Below, piece after piece: positions 7,426 to 15,813 of a stretch of DNA of 64,000 bases. A program made the translations under genes and the position numbers. The stretch lies in contig PVUG01000011.1 of NCBI GenBank assembly GCA_003001975.1, forward strand, positions 1 through 64,000, read 5' to 3'. How positions within the stretch are numbered: the stretch's first letter is position 1; each line of letters starts with the position of its first letter. The notes under the pieces are model-generated. The model searched no databases. It saw nothing but the letters and a program-made list of their open reading frames with translations, and was not told the DNA's origin. This DNA is from Martelella mediterranea (GTDB lineage: Bacteria; Pseudomonadota; Alphaproteobacteria; Rhizobiales; Rhizobiaceae).

Positions 7426-8622
7426 CTATGCCGCGACCGATCCGTGCGGGTCGATGACGAATTTCTTCGCCGCGCCGCCATCGAAATCGGCATAGCCGCG
7501 CGGCGCATCATCGAGGGTGATGAGTTCGACATTGACCGCCTTGGCGATATCCACCCGGTCAAACAGGATGGCCTGCATCAGCGCCCGGTTATAGCGCATC
7601 ACCGGGCATTGGCCGGTGTGGAAGGAATGCGACTTGGCCCAGCCGAGACCGAAACGCAGGCTGAGCGATCCCGTCTGGGCGGCCTTGTCTTCCGCGCCGG
7701 GGTCTTCGGTGACGTAAAGACCCGGAATACCGATCTGACCGCCGGCCCGCGTCAGGTCCATGGCCGAGTTCAAAACGGTGGCTGGCTTTTCGTGCCCGTG
7801 ATCATGGCCGCAGCCATGCGCCTCGAAACCGACGCAATCGACAAAGGCATCCACCTCCGGCGATCCGGTGATCTCGGCAACCATTTCCGGCAGGCTCGCA
7901 TCCTGCCTGAGGTCTATGGCTTCGCAGCCGAAGCTTTTTGCCTGCCGCAGCCGTTCGGGGATCATGTCGCCGACAATGACGCAGGCTGCCCCCAGAAGCC
8001 GTGCAGAGGCAGCGGCGGCAAGGCCGACCGGACCGGCGCCGGCGATATAGACGATCGAGCCCGGCCCCACACCCGCCGTCACGCAGCCATGAAAGCCGGT
8101 CGGGAAAATGTCGGACAGCAGCGTCAGGTCGGTGATCTTCTCCATCGCCTGTTCGCGGTCGGGAAATTTCAGCAGGTTGAAGTCGGCATAGGGCACCATG
8201 ACATATTCGGCCTGCCCGCCGACCCAGCCGCCCATATCGACATAGCCGTAAGCCGCGCCGGGGCGCGACGGATTGACGTTCAGGCAAATGCCGGTCTTGC
8301 CTTCCTTGCAGTTGCGGCAACGCCCGCAGGCAATGTTGAACGGCACGGAGACAACATCGCCGACGCTGATGAATTCGACATCACGGCCGCATTCAATCAC
8401 CTGACCGGTGATTTCATGGCCAAGCACAAGGCCCTGCGGCGCGGTGGTGCGCCCGCGCACCATGTGCTGATCGGAGCCGCAGATATTGGTGGTCAGGATT
8501 TTCAGGATCACACCGTGATCGCAGCGGCGTTCTCCCAGCGCCAGTTTCGGAAAGTCGATCGTCTCGACTGTAACCTTGCCGGCGCCCTGAAATATAACGC
8601 CGCGATTTGATGCACTTGCCAT
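7426..8622 (-). CDS. fdhA: Formaldehyde dehydrogenase, glutathione-independent type (zinc ADH family)
   Basis: A 398-residue medium-chain zinc dehydrogenase, the same length as the Pseudomonas putida glutathione-independent enzyme, which oxidises formaldehyde to formate with tightly bound NAD. ICGSDQH (about residues 47-53) and GHEITG (70-75) supply catalytic zinc ligands. The cysteines of CGRCRNCKEGKTGIC are the structural zinc site, and IAGAGPVGLAAA is the NAD-binding loop. A histidine-rich insert, HGCGHDHGHEKP, is typical of this subfamily. GGAGGAAG precedes the ATG. It lies downstream of the methionine importer but a terminator separates them. A neighbouring formate dehydrogenase was not seen, so the physiological aldehyde is inferred. 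Confidence 0.88.
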   Translation of the reverse strand: MASASNRGVIFQGAGKVTVETIDFPKLALGERRCDHGVILKILTTNICGSDQHMVRGRTTAPQGLVLGHEITGQVIECGRDVEFISVGDVVSVPFNIACGRCRNCKEGKTGICLNVNPSRPGAAYGYVDMGGWVGGQAEYVMVPYADFNLLKFPDREQAMEKITDLTLLSDIFPTGFHGCVTAGVGPGSIVYIAGAGPVGLAAAASARLLGAACVIVGDMIPERLRQAKSFGCEAIDLRQDASLPEMVAEITGSPEVDAFVDCVGFEAHGCGHDHGHEKPATVLNSAMDLTRAGGQIGIPGLYVTEDPGAEDKAAQTGSLSLRFGLGWAKSHSFHTGQCPVMRYNRALMQAILFDRVDIAKAVNVELITLDDAPRGYADFDGGAAKKFVIDPHGSVAA

Positions 8623-8706
8623 GTCTTCCTCCCGAATTTTTTATGGCTTTTTATCATCGGTCAGGAAACAGGCTGTTTCATGTCTGAAAACGACATGATT
8701 GCGCAT

Positions 8707-8735
8707 CAAAAATGCCGCCATGGATATGGCGGCAT
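8707..8735 (-). terminator. Rho-independent terminator of the metNIQ operon
   Basis: A perfect 10-bp stem ATGCCGCCAT / ATGGCGGCAT (8712-8721 with 8726-8735, loop GGAT). On the minus strand it is followed by five T's. It lies beyond the last metQ and before fdhA. Confidence 0.85.
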
Positions 8736-8849
8736 CTGAAACCGACGTCTGTCGGGTGGCATATGGGCGATGTCAGGCCCGGGAAAACGCCGGACAGGCG
8801 ACCGCAAAAATCACCTTGCGGCAGCCAGCCGGAGCGTCACCTGTTGCGA

Positions 8850-9638
8850 TCAAAAGACCGGTACGACGGCGCCGCCATAGGTGGTTTCGATGAAGTTGCG
8901 GATTTCATCGGACTGGTAAATCTCGACGAATTCCTTGACCCAGTCGGCATCCGCATCTTCGGTGCGCGCCACGATCACGTTGGCATAGGGGCTGTCGGGG
9001 CTTTCAATCGCAATCGAATCCTCGATCGGGTTGAAACCGGCATCAAGCGCATAATTGGTGTTGATCGCGGCAACCGAAACATCGTTGAGAACGCGCGGCA
9101 GCTGCGCCGCATCCAGCTCCAGAATTTCGATATTCTTGGGGTTTTCAACGATATCCAGCGGCGTTGCCTTCAGTCCGGCGCCATCGGCAAGCTTGATAAC
9201 ACCCTTGGCCTGCAGCAGAAGAAGCGCACGGCCGCCATTGGTCGGATCGTTCGGGATCGCGACACGGCTGTTTTCCGGAATGTCGTCGACGCTTTCGACC
9301 TTGTTGGAATAAATGCCCATCGGCGTGATGATCGTCTTGCCGACGGCCTTCAGGTCGTAGCCGCGATCGGCGACCTGGTTGTCGAGATAGGGCACGTGCT
9401 GGAAGCTGTTGAGATCGAGATCGCCGTCATTGAGCGCCTGATTGGGCACGACGTAATCGCTGAAGCTGGCGATTTCGACATCAAGCCCCTTCTCCTTGGC
9501 AAGCTTCTGCACCTGCTCAAGAATTTCCTCATGCGCACCGGGGGTCACGCCGACGATGATCTTGTCCTTTGCAAGGGCGGGCCCTGCAACAAGGGCAGCG
9601 CCGAGAGCGAGTGAGGCAAATAGATTTACAAATTTCAT
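8850..9638 (-). CDS. metQ: MetQ-family methionine-binding protein (second copy)
   Basis: A 262-residue NlpA/MetQ-family periplasmic binding protein. MKFVNLFASLALGAALVAGPALA is a type I signal peptide without a lipobox, so the mature protein is probably soluble in the periplasm and not a lipoprotein like E. coli MetQ. Family motifs include VGVTPGAHEEI, DYVVPNQALNDGDLDLNSFQH, YLDNQVADRGY, IPNDPTNGGRALLLL and LDAAQLPR. The start at 9638 has AGGGA upstream. It is the distal gene of metN-metI-metQ-metQ, with a 184-base gap after the first metQ. It differs clearly from the upstream copy, so it may bind a different ligand such as D-methionine, methionine sulfoxide or a peptide. Confidence 0.85.
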   Translation of the reverse strand: MKFVNLFASLALGAALVAGPALAKDKIIVGVTPGAHEEILEQVQKLAKEKGLDVEIASFSDYVVPNQALNDGDLDLNSFQHVPYLDNQVADRGYDLKAVGKTIITPMGIYSNKVESVDDIPENSRVAIPNDPTNGGRALLLLQAKGVIKLADGAGLKATPLDIVENPKNIEILELDAAQLPRVLNDVSVAAINTNYALDAGFNPIEDSIAIESPDSPYANVIVARTEDADADWVKEFVEIYQSDEIRNFIETTYGGAVVPVF

Positions 9639-9822
9639 TGTGTTGTCCCTGGGCTGGGCCACCGGTCATGATGCCGGACAGGCCCTGTTTCCTGATATTT
9701 TTCTCTGATTATCCTGTGCCCGGCCGATGCTGAAGAAATCCGGTTTCCAAAGCCGGGGCCTTGGCGCAATTTCTTGCCAAAAACCGGTGCGCCCGCAGCC
9801 GGGCCGGACACCTGCAAGCACC

Positions 9823-10602
9823 TTACCAGGTCGGGGTGATGGCACCCTTGAACTGTTCCTCGATATAGGCCTTGACCTCGGGGCTGTGATAGCTCTCGAC
9901 AAAGGTGTTCACCCAGTCGGCATCCTTGTCTTCCGCACGCACGGCGATGATGCCGACATAGGGCGCCTTTGCGCCTTCGCGGAACAGCGAATCCTTGACC
10001 GGGTTGAGACCGGCATCCAGCGCGTAATTGGTGGTGATCAGCGCAACATCGACATCATTGAGCGCGCGCGGCAGCTGGGCGGCATCAAGTTCGACGAAGT
10101 CGAAATCATGCGGGTTGTCGACAATGTCGACGACGCTGGCGCGCACACCGATCCCGTCCGTCAGACCGATCAGGCCCTGATCCTCAAGCATCAGCAGGGC
10201 GCGTGCGCCATTGCTCGGGTCGTTGGGAAGGGCAATCGTCGCCCCGTCGGGAATGGTATCCTTGCTGTCGATCTTGCTGGAATAGCCGGCCATCGGAAAA
10301 TTCACCGACTGGGCGATGCTGACCAGATCGAAACCGCGATCGGCGACCTGATTGTCGAGATAGGGCTGGTGCTGAAAGGAATTGATATCGAGGTCGCCAT
10401 CGTTGAGCGCCTGGTTCGGCACGACATAGTCGGAGAACTCGATGACTTCGAGATCAAGCCCCTTTTCGGCGGCAACCGCCTTCACCTTCTCGACAATCTG
10501 GGCATGCGGGCCGGGTGTGACGCCCACCTTTTTGGTTTCGGCATGCGCCAGACCGGCGGAAAGGAGGGCGGCGAGCACCGCGGTGGGAAGCAGTTTCTTC
10601 AT
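9823..10602 (-). CDS. metQ: MetQ-family methionine-binding protein (first copy)
   Basis: A 259-residue periplasmic component of the MetNIQ importer. The signal peptide MKKLLPTAVLAALLSAGLAHA has no lipobox. The chain shares VGVTPGPHAQI, DYVVPNQALNDGDLD, SFQHQPYLDNQVADRGFDL, LPNDPSNGARALLML and FVELDAAQLPRALNDVDVAL with the second copy but differs at many positions. It follows metI by 57 bases, as expected for an operon. The close gene order makes this copy the more likely cognate partner of MetNI. Confidence 0.88.
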   Translation of the reverse strand: MKKLLPTAVLAALLSAGLAHAETKKVGVTPGPHAQIVEKVKAVAAEKGLDLEVIEFSDYVVPNQALNDGDLDINSFQHQPYLDNQVADRGFDLVSIAQSVNFPMAGYSSKIDSKDTIPDGATIALPNDPSNGARALLMLEDQGLIGLTDGIGVRASVVDIVDNPHDFDFVELDAAQLPRALNDVDVALITTNYALDAGLNPVKDSLFREGAKAPYVGIIAVRAEDKDADWVNTFVESYHSPEVKAYIEEQFKGAITPTW

Positions 10603-10659
10603 GACAGATCCTGTTGGCTTGGGAAAATCCTGGGGCCCGGCATCGATGCTGCCGATCGC

Positions 10660-11328
10660 CTACCGGCTTGCGTTTTTCTTGTCGAAGCTGCGTGCCAGAC
10701 GGTCACCGGCGCTCTGGATCGCCTGCACCAGCACGATCAGCACCACCACGACCGCCAGCATGACGCCCGGCATGAAGCGCTGATAACCATAACGGATGCC
10801 GAGATCGCCGAGGCCGCCGCCGCCGACGGCACCGACCATGGCGGAATAGCCGATCAGGCTGACGATGGTGAGCGTGAAGGCCAGCGTGATGGCGGGTTTC
10901 GATTCCGCCAGCAGCACCTTGACGACGATCTGCATCGGCGTGGCGCCCATGGCGCGGGCCGCCTCGATCAGCCCCTTGTCGACTTCTCGGATCGCGCTTT
11001 CGACAAGCCGCGCAAAGAAGGGAATGGTGGCAACCGTCAATGGCACGATCGCCGCCTGGGTGCCGATCGACGTGCCCGCGATCAGCCGCGTGAACGGAAT
11101 GATCGCGACCACGAGAATGATGAACGGCGTTGAGCGCGCGGCATTGACGATCAGCCCGACAATGCGGTTGAGGAGCGGCGCCTGCAACAATTCGCCCCGC
11201 CCGCTCGTGGCGAGAAAAATGCCGATCGGCAGGCCAAGCGCGGTACCGATCAGGCCGGAAATGACGACCATCTGCAGCGTCTGCAATGTTCCCTTGGTCA
11301 GAAGAGAGATGAGCATATCAGGCGACAT
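10660..11328 (-). CDS. metI: Methionine ABC transporter permease
   Basis: A 222-residue inner-membrane permease with about five hydrophobic segments. The loop [25 protein letters not shown] is the EAA motif that contacts the ATPase. It starts at [20 protein letters not shown], which matches the E. coli MetI N-terminus in layout; GGAGGT lies 8 bases before the ATG. The start lies inside the end of metN (11-base overlap), implying translational coupling. Two in-frame codon options upstream lack a better ribosome site. Confidence 0.93.
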   Translation of the reverse strand: MSPDMLISLLTKGTLQTLQMVVISGLIGTALGLPIGIFLATSGRGELLQAPLLNRIVGLIVNAARSTPFIILVVAIIPFTRLIAGTSIGTQAAIVPLTVATIPFFARLVESAIREVDKGLIEAARAMGATPMQIVVKVLLAESKPAITLAFTLTIVSLIGYSAMVGAVGGGGLGDLGIRYGYQRFMPGVMLAVVVVLIVLVQAIQSAGDRLARSFDKKNASR

Positions 11329-12418
11329 AACCGACGACCTCCGCATTCAGACCGGTCCGGGCATAGAAGTGTTCGGCCTTCTTCATCACCGCCGGATCGG
11401 CGGAATAGGCCACATAGAGCGTGCCGTAGGGTTCTCCGGCAATCTCGTCCACGGTTCCGGCGATGATGTTGACCGGGCTTCCAAGCTCCGCCATCAGGCG
11501 CGAAACCAGCGGCTGATCGGCGGTCTCACCGAAAAACCGCAGGCGCAGAAGCGCATCGCATCCCGGTTTCGGTTCGGAGATCACCTGGCGTCCGATCCAG
11601 TCCGGCAGGCTGCCGCCCGGCAGTGCCGCCAGCATCGACCGGGTGGTCTCGTGTTGGGGTGCGGTGAAGACATCGAAGGTCCGCCCGCTTTCGGCAATCC
11701 GGCCCGTATCCATCACGGCAACGCGGGATGTCACGGCCTTGACCACTTCCATCTCATGGGTGATCAGCAGCACGGTCAGGCCGAGATCGCGGTTGATCGT
11801 CTTCAACAGTTCGAGGATCTGCTGGGTGGTTTCCGGATCGAGCGCCGATGTCGCCTCGTCGGAAAGCAGCAGCTTGGGCTCGGAGGCAAGCGCGCGCGCA
11901 ATGCCGACCCGCTGCTTCTGCCCGCCGGAAAGCTGTGCCGGGTAATGGCGGGTGCGTTCGGAAAGGCCGACAAGATCGATCAGAGGTTCGATCCGCTTCC
12001 GAATCTCCTGCTTGCTCACACCCGCAATCTCCAGCGGCATGGCGACATTGTCATAAACCGTGCGCGACGACAGAAGATTGAAGTGCTGGAAGATCATGCC
12101 GATTGACCGGCGCACGGACCTGAGCGCCACTTCGTCAAGGGCGGAAACCTCCGTGCCGTCGACAATCACGCGACCCGCGCTCGGCTTCTCCAGGCCGTTG
12201 ACCAGCCGCACGAGCGTTGACTTGCCCGCGCCCGACCGGCCGATAATGCCGGTAATTGCGCCCCGGGGCACGCTGTAGCTGACATCGTCGAGCGCCTTGA
12301 AGGCGCGTTTGCCGGTCTCCCGGCTGTTGAAGCTCTTGGTCACATTTTCAAAGCTGACCATCGGCGACACCGTTTCAGTGTCCTGCCGCACGGTCGGGCC
12401 GGAGACATTTTCCGCCAT
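11318..12418 (-). CDS. metN: Methionine ABC transporter ATP-binding protein
   Basis: A 366-residue ATPase of the MetNIQ importer. GRSGAGKST is Walker A (about residues 60-68), LSGGQKQR the ABC signature, and [12 protein letters not shown] Walker B. The C-terminal 100 residues ([18 protein letters not shown], then [20 protein letters not shown]) match the NIL/ACT-like domain through which methionine trans-inhibits transport in E. coli MetN. Its leader of more than 100 bases can fold into two hairpins. It is the first gene of the operon, divergent from nothing; the AraC gene upstream points the same way. Confidence 0.94.
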   Translation of the reverse strand: MAENVSGPTVRQDTETVSPMVSFENVTKSFNSRETGKRAFKALDDVSYSVPRGAITGIIGRSGAGKSTLVRLVNGLEKPSAGRVIVDGTEVSALDEVALRSVRRSIGMIFQHFNLLSSRTVYDNVAMPLEIAGVSKQEIRKRIEPLIDLVGLSERTRHYPAQLSGGQKQRVGIARALASEPKLLLSDEATSALDPETTQQILELLKTINRDLGLTVLLITHEMEVVKAVTSRVAVMDTGRIAESGRTFDVFTAPQHETTRSMLAALPGGSLPDWIGRQVISEPKPGCDALLRLRFFGETADQPLVSRLMAELGSPVNIIAGTVDEIAGEPYGTLYVAYSADPAVMKKAEHFYARTGLNAEVVGYVA

Positions 12419-12448
12419 CGGGATCTCTTCTTATGTGCAGGCAACCGA

Positions 12449-12493
12449 CGAGGAAACCTCGCGGGAAACCGCTTGGAAAAGGTTTGCAACCCG
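12449..12493 (-). promoter_or_regulatory. Two adjacent hairpins in the metN leader
   Basis: Hairpin A pairs CGAGG with CCTCG (12449-12461, loop of three). Hairpin B pairs CGGG + AAACC with GGTTT + CCCG, with a four-base bulge and a ten-base loop (12462-12493). Both lie 30-75 bases before metN on the transcribed strand. Hairpin A sits about 30 bases before the start codon. I do not recognise a SAM-II or other named riboswitch core. It may be a leader structure or chance in GC-rich DNA. Confidence 0.35.
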
Positions 12494-12594
12494 TTAGCAC
12501 TCTCCACCGGTTCTTTTCAAACCGAAAATACGAAAGCCGGTGTTTGCCGGGTGCGTCCGCACACCCCGGGCCAATTTCAGACGCGCCGCATCCC

Positions 12595-13536
12595 TCACAC
12601 CGTTGCCATGCTGGGCAGAGCCTTGCCGGCCAGCCCCTCGATGTCGCGCTTCGGCGGGGCGCCGAACAGGCGGCTGTATTCGCGGCTGAACTGCGAGGGG
12701 CTTTCATAGCCGACATGGAAGGCCGCGCCCGCGGCATCGAGATGCGCGTTCAGCATCAGCCGCCGTGCCTCGTTGAGACGCAGCCATTTCTGATATTGCA
12801 GTGGGCTCATGGCCGTCAGGTGGCGGAAATGGTGATGCAGGCTGGACGGGCTCATCTGCACATGGGCGGCCAGGTCCTCGACGCGCAGAGGTCGCGCATA
12901 ATTGGTCTTCAGCCAGTCGACGGCGCGGGCAATCCGCTGGCCCTGGCTGCCGACGGAGACGATCCGCAGCAGCCGTTCGGCAACATCGGTCCTCAGCAGC
13001 CGGTAGTGAATTTCACGCTCGATCAGCGGGGCGAGCACGTCAATCGCCTCAGGCTCGTCAACCAGCGACAGGAGCCGGCCAAACGCCTCCTCCAATCCGG
13101 GCGTCATGGTGCCGACGGCCGCACCGGCATCCGCGCCCGTGCGGGCCGTCGGCACGGAGACCTGTGCGCTCAGTTCGGCAATCATGCGCAGATCAAGGCG
13201 CATGACCATGCCCAGACAGGGCTTGTCGGGGCTTGCCTCGAGCACCTGCGAACTGCCGGGCAGATCGAGCGAGGCGATCAGGAACCGGTCTGCGCCATAC
13301 CTGTATTCCCGGTCGCCGATCAGCATCTGCTTTGCGCCCTGCAAAACGAAGACGATACAGGGCTCGACGCGGCAGCGGACCGGCTCCGTCGTCGTCTCTC
13401 TTCGGAAAAGCGCAAGGTTGGGAACCGGCGTTTCCCGGTCTTCCCGGCCGGCGATGTAACGCTCGACAATATCGCAGAGTGCTCTAAATTTATCGTCGGA
13501 CATGGCCTGAGGCCCGTTCTGAGTATGGTTTGTCAT
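12595..13536 (-). CDS. AraC-family transcriptional regulator (AraC_N type)
   Basis: A 313-residue regulator. The N-terminal half (PCIVFVLQGAKQMLIGDREY; YGADRFLIASLDLPGSSQV) matches the AraC_N cupin-like domain found in YqhC-type regulators. The C-terminal half has two HTH motifs (RVEDLAAHVQMSPSSLHHHF and HVGYESPSQFSREYSRLFG). YqhC-type proteins usually sit beside, and activate, oxidoreductase genes; here the gene is divergent from a short-chain dehydrogenase across a 221-base spacer. An alternative start, MSDDKFRALC, lies 12 codons inside. The inducer is unknown, with a reactive aldehyde or similar compound a reasonable guess. Confidence 0.88.
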   Translation of the reverse strand: MTNHTQNGPQAMSDDKFRALCDIVERYIAGREDRETPVPNLALFRRETTTEPVRCRVEPCIVFVLQGAKQMLIGDREYRYGADRFLIASLDLPGSSQVLEASPDKPCLGMVMRLDLRMIAELSAQVSVPTARTGADAGAAVGTMTPGLEEAFGRLLSLVDEPEAIDVLAPLIEREIHYRLLRTDVAERLLRIVSVGSQGQRIARAVDWLKTNYARPLRVEDLAAHVQMSPSSLHHHFRHLTAMSPLQYQKWLRLNEARRLMLNAHLDAAGAAFHVGYESPSQFSREYSRLFGAPPKRDIEGLAGKALPSMATV

Positions 13537-13632
13537 TTCAGACGTCCCTTGATCGTGTTGTGTTCAGCATAAGGGGTGCGCGGCTGGATGTCGCCTGAAA
13601 TTCCCGAGGTTTGGAGGATCAGGCAAGAAATT

Positions 13633-13645
13633 GACTGAATCAGTC
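13633..13645. promoter_or_regulatory. Palindrome in the AraC-SDR divergent spacer
   Basis: GACTGA-A-TCAGTC is a perfect 6+6 inverted repeat overlapping a TTGACT hexamer (13631-13636) that could be a -35 box for the dehydrogenase. No good -10 was found at the expected spacing. AraC proteins usually bind direct repeats, so the link is tentative. Confidence 0.3.
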
Positions 13646-13757
13646 TACCTTGTCTCCGCGATGATGTGGAATATTGCATTCATCCAAGCCCGGGGACGTT
13701 TGAACCCGGCTATGCCGCCGGGACATCCGGCTCAGAAAATAAACAAGGAGGTTTGTT

Positions 13758-14501
13758 ATGATTAAGGATAAAGTCGTTCTCATCACCGGTGCATCGTCCG
13801 GTATCGGCGAAGCCGCCGCCAAGCTCATCGCCAGCAAGGGCGCCAAGGTCGTTCTCGGCGCACGCCGCGAAGACAAGCTCAAACAGATTGCCGACGAGAT
13901 CAAGAACGCCGGCGGCGAAGCCGTCTATCAGGCGCTCGACGTGACCAAGCCGGCCGACAACGAAGCCATCGTCAAGCTTGCCAAGGACAGCTTCGGCCGC
14001 CTCGACGCAATCTTCCTCAATGCCGGCCTGATGCCGGTCAGCCCGGTTTCCGCCGTCAAGACCGACGAGTGGAAGCAGATGATCGACGTCAACATCAACG
14101 GCGTTCTGAACGGCGTTGCCGCCGTCATGCCGACATTTACCGAACAGAAATCCGGTCACATCCTCGCTGTTTCCTCCGTTGCCGGCCTGAAGGCCTATCC
14201 GGGCACGGCTGTCTACGGCGGCACCAAGTGGTTCGTCCGCGACTTCATGGAAGTGCTGCGCATGGAATCGGCCATGGAAGGCACCAATATCCGCACGGCA
14301 ACGCTCTATCCGGCCGCGATCAACACCGAACTGCTCGACACCATCACCGACAAGGGTTCGGCCGATGGCATGCAGCAGGTCTATGACGCCTTCGGCATCT
14401 CGCCGGACCGCATCGCCGACGTCGTCGCCTTCGCGCTCGACATGCCGGAAGACACCAATGTCAGCGAGTTCACCGTCGGGCCGGCCAACCAGCCCTGGTA
14501 A
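13758..14501 (+). CDS. Short-chain dehydrogenase/reductase (classical SDR)
   Basis: A 247-residue NAD(P)-dependent SDR. TGASSGIG (residues 10-17) binds the cofactor, NAG lies in LNAGLMPVS, and the catalytic triad is completed by SSVAG and YGGTK (Y-x3-K). Arg37-Arg38 after the second strand (GARRED) suggests NADP preference. A very strong ribosome site AAGGAGGT lies 6 bases before the ATG. It is divergent from the AraC regulator, which probably controls it. The substrate cannot be read from sequence. A 12-bp hairpin (14510-14547) lies right after the stop codon. Confidence 0.9.
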   Translation: MIKDKVVLITGASSGIGEAAAKLIASKGAKVVLGARREDKLKQIADEIKNAGGEAVYQALDVTKPADNEAIVKLAKDSFGRLDAIFLNAGLMPVSPVSAVKTDEWKQMIDVNINGVLNGVAAVMPTFTEQKSGHILAVSSVAGLKAYPGTAVYGGTKWFVRDFMEVLRMESAMEGTNIRTATLYPAAINTELLDTITDKGSADGMQQVYDAFGISPDRIADVVAFALDMPEDTNVSEFTVGPANQPW

Positions 14502-14509
14502 ACGGAAAC

Positions 14510-14547
14510 GCCGTATCGGCCTGCCGGCAGCGGCGGGCCGATACGGC
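14510..14547 (+). terminator. Long hairpin downstream of the first SDR gene
   Basis: GCCGTATCGGCC (14510-14521) pairs perfectly with GGCCGATACGGC (14536-14547) across a 14-base loop, 9 bases after the stop codon. No T-tract follows, so it may be a Rho-assisted terminator or an RNA-stabilising structure. A second 9-bp hairpin occurs at 14606-14631. Confidence 0.45.
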
Positions 14548-14680
14548 GTGCTGAAGGCGGTTTCGGTTTCACAGCATCGGATTTCACGCCTTCGCGCGAC
14601 AAAGGCCCGGCAGATAACAGCGTCTGCCGGGCATTCTTGCCGACGACGTTTCGGCGTCGGCCCTGGTTTGGCGCCGCCGC

Positions 14681-14869
14681 ATGCGCGACAGCTTCATCGC
14701 GTTCGCCCGCTCGGGCAGCCCGCAGACGGACGCCATGCCCGAATGGCCGCAGCACAACCCGAAAACGCTTGCCTATCTGCGTTTCGACAGCAAACTGACG
14801 GTGGCAAACGACTTCGTTGGAGAACAGCGCAGACGCGCGTGGGACAACGTGCCGGTCGATGCTGTGTGA
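14681..14869 (+). pseudogene. Remnant of a type-B carboxylesterase (C-terminal end only)
   Basis: The frame reads MRDSFIAFARSGSPQTDAMPEW, then PQHNPKTLAYLRFD and a terminal RRRAWDNV. This matches the end of carboxylesterase/para-nitrobenzyl esterase proteins (FARTGNP..., WP.Y, ..FD, ...W). About 60 residues survive, while the family is about 500 residues, and the catalytic Ser, Glu and His regions are missing. No ribosome site is evident. The 411-base gap between the first and second SDR genes is therefore probably a deletion scar of a former esterase gene. Confidence 0.55.
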
Positions 14870-14912
14870 GTGAGTGCGTCCTGCGCTGCAACCGGAAAGA
14901 AAGGGGTTATTG

Positions 14913-15623
14913 ATGACAGATCGTCCAATCATGATGCTGACCGGGGGAAGCCGCGGTATCGGCCATGCCATTGCCAGGGACGCACAGGCGCGGGGATGGC
15001 ATGTGTGCCTCGGTCTGCGCGGCGATCACCCGAAACTGCCTGCGGGGCTTGATCCCGACCACGCTGAATTTCACCCCTATGATGCAACGGATCGCGGTTC
15101 GGCAGCGCCCTGGGTGGCTGATGTCGTTGCCCGCCATGGCCGGATCGATGCGGTTGTCGCCAGCGCCGGGATCATCACCGACACGCTGCTGACCGAGGCG
15201 AGCGACGACGAGGTCGACAATCTGTTCGAAATCAATGTGCACGCCCCGCGCAAGCTGGCCGCCGCTGCCTGGAACGCCCTGTGTGAAACCGGCCATGGCC
15301 GGGTCGTCATTCTCGGTTCGCTTTCGGGCAAACGGGTGGCGGGCAAGGCGACGGGGCTTTACGCGGTCTCGAAATTTGCCGCCGTGGCGCTTGCCCATGC
15401 GCTCCGTCACGAGGGCTGGGAACAGGGCGTGCGGGCCACGGCCGTCTGCCCCGGACCGGTGGCAACGGATATGGGCGCATCTGCAGCACCCGGCAGCCGC
15501 GAACTTTCCCACATGACCCAGCCGGAAGATGTCGCCGGGCTGGTGATGCATGCCATCGAACTGCCGAACACGGCTTCCGTGCCAGAACTGCATGTCAATT
15601 GCAGGCTGGACGGTCTGTTCTGA
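14913..15623 (+). CDS. Short-chain dehydrogenase/reductase
   Basis: A 236-residue SDR starting MTDRPIMMLTGGSRGIG. The dinucleotide loop TGGSRGIG is at residues 10-17, ASAG at about 84-87, and the active site GSLSG plus YAVSK (Y-x3-K) follows. The ATG at 14913 is preferred over an upstream frame extension because AAAGGGG precedes it. It follows the esterase remnant in the same direction as the other two SDR genes. Substrate is unknown; grouping with other reductases under an AraC regulator suggests a detoxification role, which is inference. Confidence 0.88.
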   Translation: MTDRPIMMLTGGSRGIGHAIARDAQARGWHVCLGLRGDHPKLPAGLDPDHAEFHPYDATDRGSAAPWVADVVARHGRIDAVVASAGIITDTLLTEASDDEVDNLFEINVHAPRKLAAAAWNALCETGHGRVVILGSLSGKRVAGKATGLYAVSKFAAVALAHALRHEGWEQGVRATAVCPGPVATDMGASAAPGSRELSHMTQPEDVAGLVMHAIELPNTASVPELHVNCRLDGLF

Positions 15624-15813
15624 GCGCTCCGGCCAACCGCGATTGATGAGCTGGCTGCATGAATATTATGTCTGCCATGCCCATGAAACGCCCCGCCTTG
15701 CACCCCAGATAATATGGAGGCCCGCTTGATGACAGCTGTGGCCTCCCTTTCATTCGCGCTCCTGCGTGAACGAACCGGTTCACCTCACATTTCAACATCG
15801 AAGAGGTTCTGCC

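Noticed and set aside
12419-12594. SAM-II riboswitch upstream of metN
   Set aside because: The characteristic core sequence and pseudoknot arrangement were not found; only generic hairpins were seen.
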